The notes: a model not told the origin generated them from the letters alone. Shown: positions 34,940 through 43,806, counted from the stretch's first letter. The stretch: 64,000 bases of DNA from Brevibacillus porteri (GCF_003013475.1 NZ_PXZO01000057.1:1-64000); one strand, 5' to 3'. Made by a program: numbers and translations.

Positions 34940-36136
34940 CTAAACCTCCTCGTCGTATTGCACATAATCTTTGCGCAGCGGATACCCAACCCAATCATCC
35001 GGCAACAGGATTCGACGTAAATCCTTATGTCCCGGGAAATGAATACCCAAAAGGTCAAAAGTCTCTCTTTCATTCCAATTTGCGCCATGCCAGAGGTCCA
35101 TTACAGAAGCAACTTTTGACTCTTCTCTGCTCGTTTTGACCTTTACTGCCAAGCTTTGGCGATTTTTGTAGGAATAAAAGTGGTAGTATACCTCCAGGCG
35201 ATCCTCATAATCGACACCGTGAAGATCGGACAGGTACTCAAAGCTCAATTGCTCGTCATCTCTTAAATATTGGGCAACTTGATACCAACGTTCGTTTTGA
35301 ATGGTGAGAGTTGGAACTTCCTTTCCCAGCTCGTTAATATACGAAGCCTCGATGACTTCCTGTCCAAATGCTTCGGAAATTCTTGAAACGTATTTATCAA
35401 GATAGGGCTGGTTTTTGGAAGGTGCTTTCGGCGCTTCCTCTGCCGGGGCCTCATCACCAGTCGCTTGCGCTGTTTTTGCCTTCGCTGCTGCGGCGGCTGC
35501 TGCTTTGGCTTTTGCGGCAGCGGCTGCCTTTGCCTTGGCGTCGTCATCACCCGATTCATCGCCGCCTGCTTCACGTGCGGCTTTTGCCTTTGCAGCGGCC
35601 GCTGCGGCAGCCTTGGCTTTTGCGGCTGCTGCTGCCTTTGCCTTGGCATCCGCATCTGGAGCTGAATCAACTGTATCGGCTCCAGTTTCCGCGGCTTCCT
35701 TTGCTTCCTTCGCTGCTTTTGCCTTGGCTAGTGCTTCTGCGGCAGCTGCTTTCTTGGCTGCGGCTTTTTCTTCTGGTGTCATTTCAGACACAGGTTTTGC
35801 TGGTGTAGCAACTGCTTCTGATTGTTGCTCGGCAACTGGAGTTTCCGCTTCCGCAGCTTCTTTTGCTTCCTTCGCCGCTTTTGCCTTAGCAATCGCTTCT
35901 GCCGCTGCTGCTTTCTTGGCTGCGGCTTTTTCTTCAGGCGTCATTTCAGACACAGGTTTTGCAGCCGGAGCAGAGACTTCCTCTTGTGGTTCTTGTGATG
36001 GCTCCACTTGGCTCGCCTCTTGGGAAGCCTGGGCTTCCTGTTCTCTTAATTTTCGCAAAGCTTCTGCCTTGGCACGGGCTTCAGCCGCTGCCGCTGCCTT
36101 TTCCTCCGGCGTCGGCTTGCGTTTCTCGTCGCTCAT
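34940..36136 (-). CDS. nuoC: NADH-quinone oxidoreductase subunit C with a long Ala/Lys-rich N-terminal extension
   Basis: The 30-kDa subunit of the peripheral arm of complex I. The conserved domain is residues about 242-398: YLSDLHGVDYEDRLEVYYHF, ASVMDLWHGANWNERETFDL and HFPGHKDLRRILLPDDW. The first 240 residues are an extension not found in the classical subunit, made almost only of A, K, E, D, P, with two copies of a 38-residue unit (KPVSEMTPEEKAAAKKAAAA) at about 59-96 and 113-150, and two copies of DAKAKAAAAAKAKAAAAAAA at about 163 and 199. It is predicted to be helical and charged, without membrane segments. ATG 36136 overlaps the nuoB stop (ATGA). Alanine-rich NuoC extensions occur in some other Bacilli as I recall. 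Confidence 0.93.
   Translation of the reverse strand: MSDEKRKPTPEEKAAAAAEARAKAEALRKLREQEAQASQEASQVEPSQEPQEEVSAPAAKPVSEMTPEEKAAAKKAAAAEAIAKAKAAKEAKEAAEAETPVAEQQSEAVATPAKPVSEMTPEEKAAAKKAAAAEALAKAKAAKEAKEAAETGADTVDSAPDADAKAKAAAAAKAKAAAAAAAKAKAAREAGGDESGDDDAKAKAAAAAKAKAAAAAAAKAKTAQATGDEAPAEEAPKAPSKNQPYLDKYVSRISEAFGQEVIEASYINELGKEVPTLTIQNERWYQVAQYLRDDEQLSFEYLSDLHGVDYEDRLEVYYHFYSYKNRQSLAVKVKTSREESKVASVMDLWHGANWNERETFDLLGIHFPGHKDLRRILLPDDWVGYPLRKDYVQYDEEV
35466..35988 (-). repeat. Internal repeats coding the NuoC Ala/Lys extension
   Basis: Two direct-repeat pairs in the nuoC frame: one with a 54-codon period (162 bp; residues about 59-96 and 113-150) and one with a 36-codon period (108 bp; residues about 163-185 and 199-221). 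The DNA is GC-richer than the flanks owing to alanine codons. Confidence 0.8.
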
Positions 36137-36651
36137 AGATTGGTCACCTGCTTCCCAGTCTTCGCTTCGTAACGGATTTTTTCTTGAAGCTTATTAATTC
36201 CGTAGATCAAAGCGGCAGGGTTAGGCGGACAACCTGGAATATATACGTCGACAGGCACAATCTGGTCTACACCTTTTACCACGCTGTACGAGCGCACATA
36301 CGGACCTCCCGCTGTCGCACAGGAGCCCATGGCAATCACCCACTTTGGTTCAGGCATTTGATCATACAGCCTGCGCAGCAGTGGGGCCATCTTTTTCGTG
36401 ACGGTTCCGGCTACGATCATGACATCAGATTGTCTTGGGGATGCTCGAAAAATAACGCCAAACCGGTCGAGGTCATAACGAGCCCCACCCGTTCCCATCA
36501 TTTCGATCGCGCAACAGGCCAAGCCAAAGGTTAATGGCCACAACGAGTTACTGCGAACCCATCCCTTCACCGTTTCCAATGTCGTGAACATGACGTTGCG
36601 ATTCAATTCCTCTTGCAATTCAGGCGCAATACTTGTCAGATCTAGTTCCAT
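36133..36651 (-). CDS. nuoB: NADH-quinone oxidoreductase subunit B
   Basis: Peripheral subunit carrying the terminal [4Fe-4S] cluster N2, which reduces the quinone. Cluster ligands: the tandem Cys in GLACCAIEMMGTG, Cys in VIAMGSCATAGGPY and Cys in VYIPGCPPNPAALIYG. 172 residues from ATG 36651, chosen because AAGGTG lies upstream and the family starts near here; the longer frame to 36762 runs through nuoA. It overlaps the nuoA end by 10 bases. Confidence 0.97.
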   Translation of the reverse strand: MELDLTSIAPELQEELNRNVMFTTLETVKGWVRSNSLWPLTFGLACCAIEMMGTGGARYDLDRFGVIFRASPRQSDVMIVAGTVTKKMAPLLRRLYDQMPEPKWVIAMGSCATAGGPYVRSYSVVKGVDQIVPVDVYIPGCPPNPAALIYGINKLQEKIRYEAKTGKQVTNL

Positions 36652-37013
36652 TCCAGCACCTTCTTTCTCCACGCGTAAATCAATCCTACGATGAGCAAGG
36701 ATATAAAGATGACCATCTCGACTAAGGCAAAGAGCCCCAGTTCTTTGTAAGCGACGGCCCACGGATACAGAAAGAGTGTTTCTACATCAAAGATCACAAA
36801 CATGAGGGCAAAGATGTAATACTTCACGTTGAAACGCACCCAACTGTCACCAACAGGAATGTTACCGCTTTCATAAGTAGTTTGCTTCTCCCGTGTCGGT
36901 TTCTTTGGACGAAGTAATGGACCAACAAAACTGACTGTAGCCACGGGCAACAGCACACCAAGAATCAAAAAGATCGCGACAATCACATAATTGTTGGTAT
37001 AGATGTCACTCAC
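36642..37013 (-). CDS. nuoA: NADH-quinone oxidoreductase subunit A
   Basis: Small membrane subunit of complex I, three helices, 123 residues from GTG 37013 with GGAGGG seven bases upstream. Motifs: TYESGNIPVGDSWVRFNVKYY and FALMFVIFDVETLFLYPWAV with the conserved Asp/Glu of helix 2. The frame continues upstream to 37088 without homology. It is the first gene of the nuo operon, which lacks nuoE, nuoF and nuoG, so the NADH-oxidising module is absent here and the electron donor is not obvious. Confidence 0.95.
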   Translation of the reverse strand: MSDIYTNNYVIVAIFLILGVLLPVATVSFVGPLLRPKKPTREKQTTYESGNIPVGDSWVRFNVKYYIFALMFVIFDVETLFLYPWAVAYKELGLFALVEMVIFISLLIVGLIYAWRKKVLEWN

Positions 37014-37168
37014 CCACGTTCCCTCCGCTCTTGAGAAAGGTATGAATCGTCTTGCGCTGTCCTCCAGAAGAAGTCGTGACTCCCTCAAAAGGGTACTGCT
37101 CGCAGCATCAAAGGTGTAGGTATGAACGCTGTCGCTAAATGATACTGCTAGAAAAAAATACCTTTATC

Positions 37169-37197
37169 ATTATAGCAAATTGCCAATAGGGTGTCTA
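37169..37197 (-). promoter_or_regulatory. Sigma-A promoter of the nuo operon
   Basis: On the minus strand -35 TAGACA (37192-37197), 17-bp spacer, -10 TATAAT (37169-37174). It gives a leader of about 150 bases before nuoA. The 303-bp gap 37014-37316 otherwise holds only the terminator of the next gene. Confidence 0.7.
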
Positions 37198-37229
37198 ACG
37201 AAAGCCTTCCTTTTGTGCCATATAAAGGG

Positions 37230-37262
37230 AAAAAACTCGGAGATTTCTCCCCGAGTTTTTCC
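37230..37262 (-). terminator. Terminator after the hypothetical gene upstream of nuo
   Basis: AAAACTCGG / CCGAGTTTT stem with an internal GAGA/TCTC pairing, T-run on both sides. It lies 55 bases after the stop at 37317 and just before the nuo promoter. Confidence 0.85.
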
Positions 37263-37316
37263 AGCATAGTATGATGACCAAACGAATATATCCGTCTGAT
37301 CCTCTTATTCTCTTAA

Positions 37317-38057
37317 TTATTGAACGTTGTTTGAAAATTGCTGTCCGAGGAAGTCCTCGTAAATGCGCTCCCATACAATCGCAAAGTTCATCTTATCGTC
37401 TTCTGGGATCTCCAGCATATTTTCAATCGCTTCTTCCATATATGGAGTCAGCTTGATCAGAACCTCTGCCAGCATCTGATCATTGGTGTTCAGCAATTGC
37501 TTCATTTCTGCTTTGGACATGCTGAACGTATTTTCTTCTTGCTCGTGCAGCTTCATCACGAGGCGGCTAAACATCGGATGTACCAATGCTTCCAGTTTAA
37601 CATGAGCCAATGCAAGAGATTCTGCTTCGCTCAGCTTGAACAACTCAGATGCGTCTGGGAATGGATAAACCGGTACATCCCAAGCATCTCCATTATCGAT
37701 TACCAGACCCCACTTCACGAAAAGCTCAATCGCTTCGTCAAGAGATGTCGGATATGCATAATCGGAACGGCTCATGAACGCTTTGAATCTGTTCAAGAGG
37801 TTTACATAGCCTTTAAAATCCTCTTCAGACTTAAAGCCTTCTTTAACAGGCTCGGTGAATGTGCCTTTCAATGCTTCGAACTCGTCCAGAGCTTTTTTCA
37901 TTTCTTCTTTTGACTCATGCTTCGTTACTACATAGCACATTGCCTGGAAGAGAACTTTCATTTCATGAGATAGCACGCTTGTCCAGCCATTAGCCGCAAA
38001 GCTGCTAGGAATCACTACGCCATCTTGGTTGTGGCGGATATCGCGAACGGTTTGCAT
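37317..38057 (-). CDS. Hypothetical cytosolic protein, about 246 residues
   Basis: I do not recognise this gene with certainty. The protein has no signal peptide and no membrane segment. It is predicted largely helical and acidic, with SSFAANGWTSVLSHEMKVL, a Lys/Glu-rich segment near residue 55 (SKEEMKKALDEFEALKG) and MSRSDYAYPTSLDEAIELF. No catalytic motif was found. The start is ATG 38057 behind AAAGGAG; the TTG at 38060 is an alternative. It is a single gene with its own likely promoter (TATAAT at 38149-38154) and terminator, between the nuo and atp operons. Confidence 0.6.
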   Translation of the reverse strand: MQTVRDIRHNQDGVVIPSSFAANGWTSVLSHEMKVLFQAMCYVVTKHESKEEMKKALDEFEALKGTFTEPVKEGFKSEEDFKGYVNLLNRFKAFMSRSDYAYPTSLDEAIELFVKWGLVIDNGDAWDVPVYPFPDASELFKLSEAESLALAHVKLEALVHPMFSRLVMKLHEQEENTFSMSKAEMKQLLNTNDQMLAEVLIKLTPYMEEAIENMLEIPEDDKMNFAIVWERIYEDFLGQQFSNNVQ

Positions 38058-38148
38058 CAATTACACTCTCCTTTAATCCCAATAGCCAATGCCGCTTTTT
38101 CCCGCTGTTTTTCATGCTAACGTAGCTCGTCGGCAGGGCATTAGGTCT

Positions 38149-38179
38149 ATTATACACAGAAACATTAGGCAATTACCAA
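38149..38179 (-). promoter_or_regulatory. Possible promoter of the hypothetical gene at 37.3-38.1 kb
   Basis: On the minus strand a perfect -10 TATAAT (38149-38154) with a TTGGTA at 38174-38179. The 19-bp spacing is longer than ideal, so the -35 assignment is weak. Confidence 0.4.
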
Positions 38180-38231
38180 CTGGAAATATCATGCCCGATT
38201 ACCATGGCTCATCATTCATCACCTGATAACC

Positions 38232-38266
38232 GAAAAATCCCCGCAGCCACATGGGCGCGGGGATAT
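38232..38266 (-). terminator. Terminator of the atp operon
   Basis: On the minus strand ATCCCCGC and GCGGGGAT pair around a 12-base loop and are followed by TTTTTCGG. It lies 13 bases after the atpC stop. Confidence 0.92.
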
Positions 38267-38278
38267 CAAGCTTACGCT

Positions 38279-38677
38279 TTACTTCGCTACGTCGAGACGT
38301 GCCACCGCACGTTGCAGCGCGCGTTCTGCACGCTTGACGTCGAGCTCGGCATATTTCTCAGCCAAACGCTTTTCAGCACGCTCTTTCGCTGCCTTCGCGC
38401 GTTCAACATCGATGTCTCCCGGCAATTCAGCCGTTTCAGCAAGGATGGTTACTTTATCGCCGCGCACTTCCATGAAGCCGCCGCTTACAGCCATCTTTAC
38501 TTCTTTATCGCCTTCTGTCTTAATCCGAACTGGCGCTGTTTTCAGCGGGGTTACCAACGGCACGTGGTTCGGCATAATACCGATTTCCCCTTGCAAGCCG
38601 CGAGCAATCACCATTTCAGCCTGACCGCTGTAGACAACTCGTTCAGGAGTTACGACTTCAACTGTCATCTTACTCAC
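38279..38677 (-). CDS. atpC: ATP synthase F1 subunit epsilon
   Basis: Regulatory and coupling subunit of the F1 central stalk, 132 residues. The N-terminal beta-sandwich shows VEVVTPERVVYSGQAEMVI, GEIGIMPNHVPLVTPL and AVSGGFMEVRGDKVTILAE. The C-terminal two-helix part (ERAKAAKERAEKRLAEKYAE) can inhibit ATP hydrolysis in this family. The start is GTG 38677 with GGAG eight bases upstream. Last gene of the atp operon. Confidence 0.96.
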   Translation of the reverse strand: MSKMTVEVVTPERVVYSGQAEMVIARGLQGEIGIMPNHVPLVTPLKTAPVRIKTEGDKEVKMAVSGGFMEVRGDKVTILAETAELPGDIDVERAKAAKERAEKRLAEKYAELDVKRAERALQRAVARLDVAK

Positions 38678-38704
38678 TTACTCGTCTCCCCTTTCCAGGG
38701 TGTC

Positions 38705-40114
38705 TTACGCCATTTTCTTCGCTTTTTCTACCGCTTCTTCAATTGTACCTACGTACAGGAACGCGCCCTCTGGCAGGTGGTCATGCTTACCTTCGAGGAT
38801 TTCCTTGAAGCTGCGAACGGTTTCTTTCAATGGCACGTATTGGCCTGGGTTACCAGTGAACTGCTCGGCAACGTGGAAGGACTGGGACAAGAAACGTTGA
38901 ATGCGGCGAGCGCGTCCAACTACTTGCTTGTCGTCGTCGCTCAACTCGTCCATACCGAGAATCGCGATGATATCTTGCAGTTCTTTGTAACGTTGCAGGA
39001 TTTTTTGAACGCTACGAGCCACATCATAGTGTTCTTGTCCTACTACATCAGGAGCCAGAGCACGGGAAGTGGATGCGAGTGGATCTACCGCAGGGAAGAT
39101 ACCCAACTCAGCGATGGAACGCTCCAAGTTCGTTGTAGCGTCCAAGTGAGCAAACGTAGTAGCAGGAGCCGGGTCAGTGTAGTCATCCGCTGGTACGTAG
39201 ATCGCTTGAATGGACGTTACGGAACCTTTTTTCGTGGAAGTAATACGCTCTTGCAGCTGACCCATTTCGGTAGCCAGTGTTGGCTGGTAACCTACCGCAG
39301 ATGGCATACGGCCCAAGAGAGCAGAAACTTCGGAACCCGCTTGAGTAAAGCGGAAGATGTTATCAACAAAGAGAAGAACGTCGCGGCCTTCTTCATCACG
39401 GAAGTATTCCGCCATAGTCAGACCAGTCAACGCTACACGAAGACGTGCACCAGGCGGTTCGTTCATCTGACCGAATACCATCGCGGTTTTCGGCAGTACG
39501 CCTGCGTCTTTCATCTCGTGGTACAGGTCGTTACCTTCACGGGTACGCTCACCTACACCAGCGAATACGGAAATACCACCGTGCTCTTGCGCGATGTTGT
39601 TGATCAGCTCTTGAATAGTAACGGTTTTACCTACACCCGCACCACCAAACAGACCGATCTTACCACCCTTGATGTACGGAGCCAAGAGGTCAATAACTTT
39701 GATACCTGTTTCCAGGATCTCAACAGTCGTTGCTTGGTCTACGAACTCAGGAGCTTTACGGTGAATTGGGTCACGACGATCTACTTGACCGAGTTCTTGC
39801 AGGTCGATCGGCTCACCCAATACGTTGAATACGCGTCCGAGGGTAATTGCACCCACTGGAACGGAGATAGCTGCACCAGTATCAACTGCTTCCATACCAC
39901 GAACCAAACCGTCAGTGGAAGACATCGCAACGGTACGAACCAAGTTATCGCCCAAATGAGTAGCAACCTCAACAGTCAAGTTGATGTCGCGCTCACCAGC
40001 GCTTTGTGCTTTATGTTGAATCTTGATCGCATTGTAAATGGCAGGCAGGTGTCCGCGGTCGAACTCGACGTCAACAACCGGACCCATTACCTGAACCACG
40101 CGTCCATTCGCCAT
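38705..40114 (-). CDS. atpD: ATP synthase F1 subunit beta
   Basis: Catalytic subunit of ATP synthase, 469 residues. The Walker A motif is GGAGVGKTVTIQELI, followed by VFAGVGERTREGNDLY with the catalytic Glu, Walker B DVLLFVDNIFRFTQAGSEVS, and the DELSDDD (DELSEED-type) motif near the C-terminus. ATG 40114, 48 bp after atpG. Cytoplasmic face of the membrane. Confidence 0.98.
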   Translation of the reverse strand: MANGRVVQVMGPVVDVEFDRGHLPAIYNAIKIQHKAQSAGERDINLTVEVATHLGDNLVRTVAMSSTDGLVRGMEAVDTGAAISVPVGAITLGRVFNVLGEPIDLQELGQVDRRDPIHRKAPEFVDQATTVEILETGIKVIDLLAPYIKGGKIGLFGGAGVGKTVTIQELINNIAQEHGGISVFAGVGERTREGNDLYHEMKDAGVLPKTAMVFGQMNEPPGARLRVALTGLTMAEYFRDEEGRDVLLFVDNIFRFTQAGSEVSALLGRMPSAVGYQPTLATEMGQLQERITSTKKGSVTSIQAIYVPADDYTDPAPATTFAHLDATTNLERSIAELGIFPAVDPLASTSRALAPDVVGQEHYDVARSVQKILQRYKELQDIIAILGMDELSDDDKQVVGRARRIQRFLSQSFHVAEQFTGNPGQYVPLKETVRSFKEILEGKHDHLPEGAFLYVGTIEEAVEKAKKMA

Positions 40115-40162
40115 CTTACTTCTTCCCTCCTGTAAAGCTAAATTGGGAGCTATTCGCTGCCA

Positions 40163-41026
40163 CTAAGCCTGTGCGTTTGCACCTGCAACGATCTCGGAAA
40201 TCTCTTGTGTAATGGCTGCCTGACGAGCACGGTTGTAGCTCAACGTTAAACGGTTGATCATATCCGTAGCATTGTCTGTCGCACTGCCCATTGCAGTCAT
40301 ACGGGAACCTTCTTCGGAAGCTTTTGCTTCGAGGAGTGCACTGTAAACCAGTGTTTCCGCATATTTCGGCAACAGATCCGCCAATACTTCTTCCGAGGAC
40401 GGCTCATACTCGTAATTCAATTCGCGCGCATTGTTGCTCTCGGGAGCTTCCAATGGCAGCAATTGTTTTACGGTAGGTATTTGCGAAATTGCACTTTGGA
40501 ACTTGTTGTAGCACAGGTACAGTTCGTCAATCTGCTCGTTCTCGAACATTTGGACTGCTGCACCGGCAATTTTCTTGATATCAGCAAAGGCTGGGCTGGC
40601 TGGCAGACCTGTCACTTCCTCCAAAAGAGGGTAGTTCCGTTTGCTGAAGAAGTCACGACCTTTGCGGCCAATCACAAAAATACCATACTCATCCTTGGAC
40701 TTGTGCTTCTCGTTAATGGTATTTACCACTCTACGGAGAATGTTGGCATTGTAACCCCCAGCAAGTCCACGGTCGGAAGTGATGACAATATAACCAGTCT
40801 TTTTCACCGGACGATTTTGCAACATTGGATGTTTGGAACCAGAGTTCCCACTCGCGATGCTTGCGATCACTTCTTGGATCTTGTCAGCATACGGGCGTGC
40901 CGCCTCAGCTTTATCCTGGTTACGGCGAAGCTTTGCAGCCGCCACCATTTTCATCGCTTTCGTGATTTGGCGCATATCCTTTTTACTTTTGATACTGCGT
41001 CGAATCTCACGTATTCCTTTAGCCAC
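40163..41026 (-). CDS. atpG: ATP synthase F1 subunit gamma
   Basis: Rotor shaft of F1, 287 residues. The N-terminal helix IREIRRSIKSKKDMRQITKA and the C-terminal helix MINRLTLSYNRARQAAITQEI form the coiled coil turning inside the alpha/beta ring; ITSDRGLAGGYNANI is the Rossmann-like part. The start is GTG 41026 behind AAGGTGG. A strong hairpin (41049-41076) lies between atpA and this gene. Confidence 0.97.
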   Translation of the reverse strand: MAKGIREIRRSIKSKKDMRQITKAMKMVAAAKLRRNQDKAEAARPYADKIQEVIASIASGNSGSKHPMLQNRPVKKTGYIVITSDRGLAGGYNANILRRVVNTINEKHKSKDEYGIFVIGRKGRDFFSKRNYPLLEEVTGLPASPAFADIKKIAGAAVQMFENEQIDELYLCYNKFQSAISQIPTVKQLLPLEAPESNNARELNYEYEPSSEEVLADLLPKYAETLVYSALLEAKASEEGSRMTAMGSATDNATDMINRLTLSYNRARQAAITQEISEIVAGANAQA

Positions 41027-41048
41027 TCGTTTTCACCACCTTGAGGAC

Positions 41049-41076
41049 GCATGCACGGGCAAATGGCCCGGCATGC
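41049..41076 (-). other. Intercistronic hairpin between atpA and atpG
   Basis: GCATGC-A-CGGGC pairs with GCCCG-GCATGC (11 bp, one bulged A) around a 5-base loop. No T-run follows, so it is more likely an mRNA processing or stability element than a terminator. Confidence 0.6.
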
Positions 41077-41100
41077 ATCTGATGTCTATCAGGTTAACGA

Positions 41101-42612
41101 TTAGCGAGTTACCGAAAAGCCTTTTTTAAACTCTTCGATCGCTGCGTTGAATTCTTTTTCATCTGGAAGGTCTTTCGTTGTGCGGATGTGCTCCAACAGT
41201 TGCGGTTTGTTGGAATCCAAGAAAGACAACATCTCTTTCTCAAAGCGGCGCACATCTGCTACTGGAATGTCATCCAGGAAACCTCTTGTAGCGCTATAGA
41301 TAGAAGCCACTTGCTTCTCAACAGACATTGGATCGAACTGACCTTGTTTCATGATTTCCATCAAACGCTCACCACGGGTCAAACGAGCTTGGGTCGCTTT
41401 GTCCAGATCGGAACCGAACTGAGCAAACGCAGCCAACTCACGGTATTGAGCCAACTCAAGCTTGAGTGGACCTGCTACCTTTTTCATCGCCTTGATTTGC
41501 GCGGAACCACCTACACGGGATACAGAAAGACCAGTGTTAACCGCTGGACGTTGACCTGCGTTGAACAAGTCTGTCTCCAGGAAGATCTGACCGTCCGTGA
41601 TGGAGATCACGTTGGTTGGAATGTACGCGGAAATGTCACCCGCTTGGGTTTCGATGAATGGCAGAGCCGTAATGGAACCAGCGCCCAGATCATCAGACAG
41701 TTTTGCAGCGCGCTCCAGCAAGCGGGAGTGCAAGTAGAATACGTCACCAGGATATGCTTCACGGCCTGGAGGACGGCGGAGCAAGAGGGACATTTCGCGG
41801 TATGCTGCAGCCTGTTTGGACAGGTCATCGTATACGCACAGAACGTGTCCGCCTTTGTACATGAAGTACTCAGCCATTGTTACACCAGTATAAGGAGACA
41901 GGTACAACATTGGAGCTGGGTCAGACGCAGTAGCAGAAACGATGATGGTGTAATCTAGAGCACCTGCTTTACGCAGTGTTTCTACGATGTTTGCAACGGT
42001 GGATTGCTTTTGACCGATTGCAACGTAGATACAAATCATATCTTTACCTTTTTGGTTGATGATCGTGTCGAGCGCCACTGCTGTTTTACCAGTTTGACGG
42101 TCACCAATGATCAACTCACGCTGTCCACGACCAACCGGGATCATCGCGTCAATCGCTTTGATACCTGTTTGGAGTGGCTCGTGTACGGATTTACGCGCCA
42201 TAACACCAGGAGCCGGGCTCTCGATTGGGCGGAAACCGTCATTTGCGATAGGGCCTTGACCATCGATAGGTTGACCCAGTGGGTTTACAACGCGGCCGAG
42301 CAGCGCTTCCCCTACTGGAACTTCCATAACGCGGCCGGTACGTTTTACAGTATCGCCTTCCTTAATGTCGCGGAAAGGTCCCATAATAACGACACCCACG
42401 TTATCTTCTTCCAAGTTGAGTACCATACCCATTACGCCATTTTGGAACTCGAGGAGCTCACCTTGCATGGCCTTTTCCAAACCGTGAACACGAGCAATAC
42501 CGTCACCTACTTGGATGACTGTGCCTACATCCACAACTTCGATTTCAGATGTAAAGTTAGCGATCCGCTCTTTAATGAGGGAGCTAATCTCTTCTGGTCT
42601 GATTGCACTCAC
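41101..42612 (-). CDS. atpA: ATP synthase F1 subunit alpha
   Basis: Non-catalytic nucleotide-binding subunit, 503 residues. Motifs: Walker A GDRQTGKTAVALDTI, HVLCVYDDLSKQAAAYREMS, LLRRPPGREAYPGDVFYLHS and the signature GLSVSRVGGSAQIKAMK with the Arg finger near SVSRVGG. The N-terminus ISSLIKERIANFTSEIEV contacts delta. The start is GTG 42612 behind GGGGTGA. Confidence 0.98.
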   Translation of the reverse strand: MSAIRPEEISSLIKERIANFTSEIEVVDVGTVIQVGDGIARVHGLEKAMQGELLEFQNGVMGMVLNLEEDNVGVVIMGPFRDIKEGDTVKRTGRVMEVPVGEALLGRVVNPLGQPIDGQGPIANDGFRPIESPAPGVMARKSVHEPLQTGIKAIDAMIPVGRGQRELIIGDRQTGKTAVALDTIINQKGKDMICIYVAIGQKQSTVANIVETLRKAGALDYTIIVSATASDPAPMLYLSPYTGVTMAEYFMYKGGHVLCVYDDLSKQAAAYREMSLLLRRPPGREAYPGDVFYLHSRLLERAAKLSDDLGAGSITALPFIETQAGDISAYIPTNVISITDGQIFLETDLFNAGQRPAVNTGLSVSRVGGSAQIKAMKKVAGPLKLELAQYRELAAFAQFGSDLDKATQARLTRGERLMEIMKQGQFDPMSVEKQVASIYSATRGFLDDIPVADVRRFEKEMLSFLDSNKPQLLEHIRTTKDLPDEKEFNAAIEEFKKGFSVTR

Positions 42613-42655
42613 TTAATTCACCCCATTCATCCAACTTCTTAAAAGCCATCGAACT

Positions 42656-43183
42656 TTACGCCTTTTGCGCAAAGGTTTCCAACTTCGTTTTCAGGCTGCC
42701 ATCGTACAGACGGTCGCCAATCTTGATAATAATGCCGCCGAGAATCGCTGGATCTACAACTGCTGTCATACGCAGCTTTTTGTTCAGCGTTTGACCGAAC
42801 TTCTCAGCCAGCTCATTTTGCTCTTCAGTAGAAAGCGGCTTTGCACTAGTCACAATCGCATCTGCGAATCCACGAGCTTCGTTCGCCAATTGTACAAAAG
42901 AACGGTAGATATCAACCAGATCAACTTCACGTCCGTTTTCAATCAGGACGTTTAGAAAATGAAAGGTTTCTTCCCCAACATGGCTTTTGAACAATTCGTC
43001 AGCGAGCTGGCTTTTTGCATCTGCTGCGATGTGCGGGTGCAACATGATCTTTTTCAGATCTTCATTGCTTTCTACCGCTTCTACGATTGCACCCAGGTCT
43101 GCTTCTACCTGATCAATCTTGCTACGCTCACTCGCTACTTCAAAGAGAGCGCGAGCATAACGTTTCCCTACTGCGCTACTCAT
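42656..43183 (-). CDS. atpH: ATP synthase F1 subunit delta
   Basis: Peripheral-stalk subunit linking F1 to the b dimer, 175 residues. The N-terminal helical domain starts VGKRYARALFEVASERSKI, and the C-terminal domain has the family signature VDPAILGGIIIKIGDRLYDGSL. ATG 43183 overlaps the atpF stop (ATGA), so translation is probably coupled. Confidence 0.96.
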   Translation of the reverse strand: MSSAVGKRYARALFEVASERSKIDQVEADLGAIVEAVESNEDLKKIMLHPHIAADAKSQLADELFKSHVGEETFHFLNVLIENGREVDLVDIYRSFVQLANEARGFADAIVTSAKPLSTEEQNELAEKFGQTLNKKLRMTAVVDPAILGGIIIKIGDRLYDGSLKTKLETFAQKA

Positions 43184-43683
43184 AGGCGATCTCCCACTTG
43201 TGCGAGAAATTTGTCAACAGTAGACTTTTGAGCTGCTTCGTCCAGTTCTTTCTCAATGATCTTGGAAGCCAAGAGCACGGAAAGACCAGTCATTTGCTCA
43301 CGCAGTTCGAGTTTTGCTTTTTCTACTTCACGAGCCAGTTCAGCACTTGCATCTGCTTTCATGCGCTCAGAAGCTGCTTGTGCTTCAGCAACGATTTTGC
43401 TTGCTTCATCAGACGCTTGCTTCGCAGCACGGTCGATGATCGCTTTAGATTCAGCGCGAGCTTCATCCAAAAGACGGCGTTGTTCAGCCAAAAGCTTTTC
43501 GGATTCCTTGTGGTTGCGTTCCGCAGTAGCAAGCTCGTTCTCAACATGAGCACGGCGCTTTTCCAATACGCCCGCAATCGGTCCTGTTGCATATTTGGAA
43601 ACAACGATCAACAGCAAAACGAAAATAATCACCTGGAGTAATAATGTGCCCCATTCCAGGGATACGGCTCCAAACTCAACCAT
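43180..43683 (-). CDS. atpF: ATP synthase F0 subunit b
   Basis: Peripheral-stalk subunit, 167 residues: one N-terminal membrane helix (LLLQVIIFVLLLIVVSKYA) and a long charged coiled coil (RRAHVENELATAERNHKESE onward). I chose ATG 43683 (MVEFGAVSLEWG) with AAGGAGTG eight bases upstream rather than the longer frame from 43707. It is separated from atpE by 175 bp with a hairpin. Confidence 0.96.
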   Translation of the reverse strand: MVEFGAVSLEWGTLLLQVIIFVLLLIVVSKYATGPIAGVLEKRRAHVENELATAERNHKESEKLLAEQRRLLDEARAESKAIIDRAAKQASDEASKIVAEAQAASERMKADASAELAREVEKAKLELREQMTGLSVLLASKIIEKELDEAAQKSTVDKFLAQVGDRL

Positions 43684-43806
43684 TTTTAGTTCACTCCTTC
43701 CTGACAAACGAAAGATTCTGCAATAAGTTCTATACGCACTTACCAGAATTATTACTAGAAGACTTCATTGCCAAGCTTTGGCCGAAGCCTGATTTTTCCC
43801 TACTAA

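Noticed and set aside
35415..36197. 260-codon Ala/Ser/Phe-rich open frame on the plus strand
   Set aside because: Produced by the repetitive alanine codons of nuoC read backwards; low complexity only.
38204..40135. 643-codon open frame on the plus strand
   Set aside because: Antisense to atpC and atpD, which are certain by motif; the product has no recognisable domain and crosses the operon terminator.
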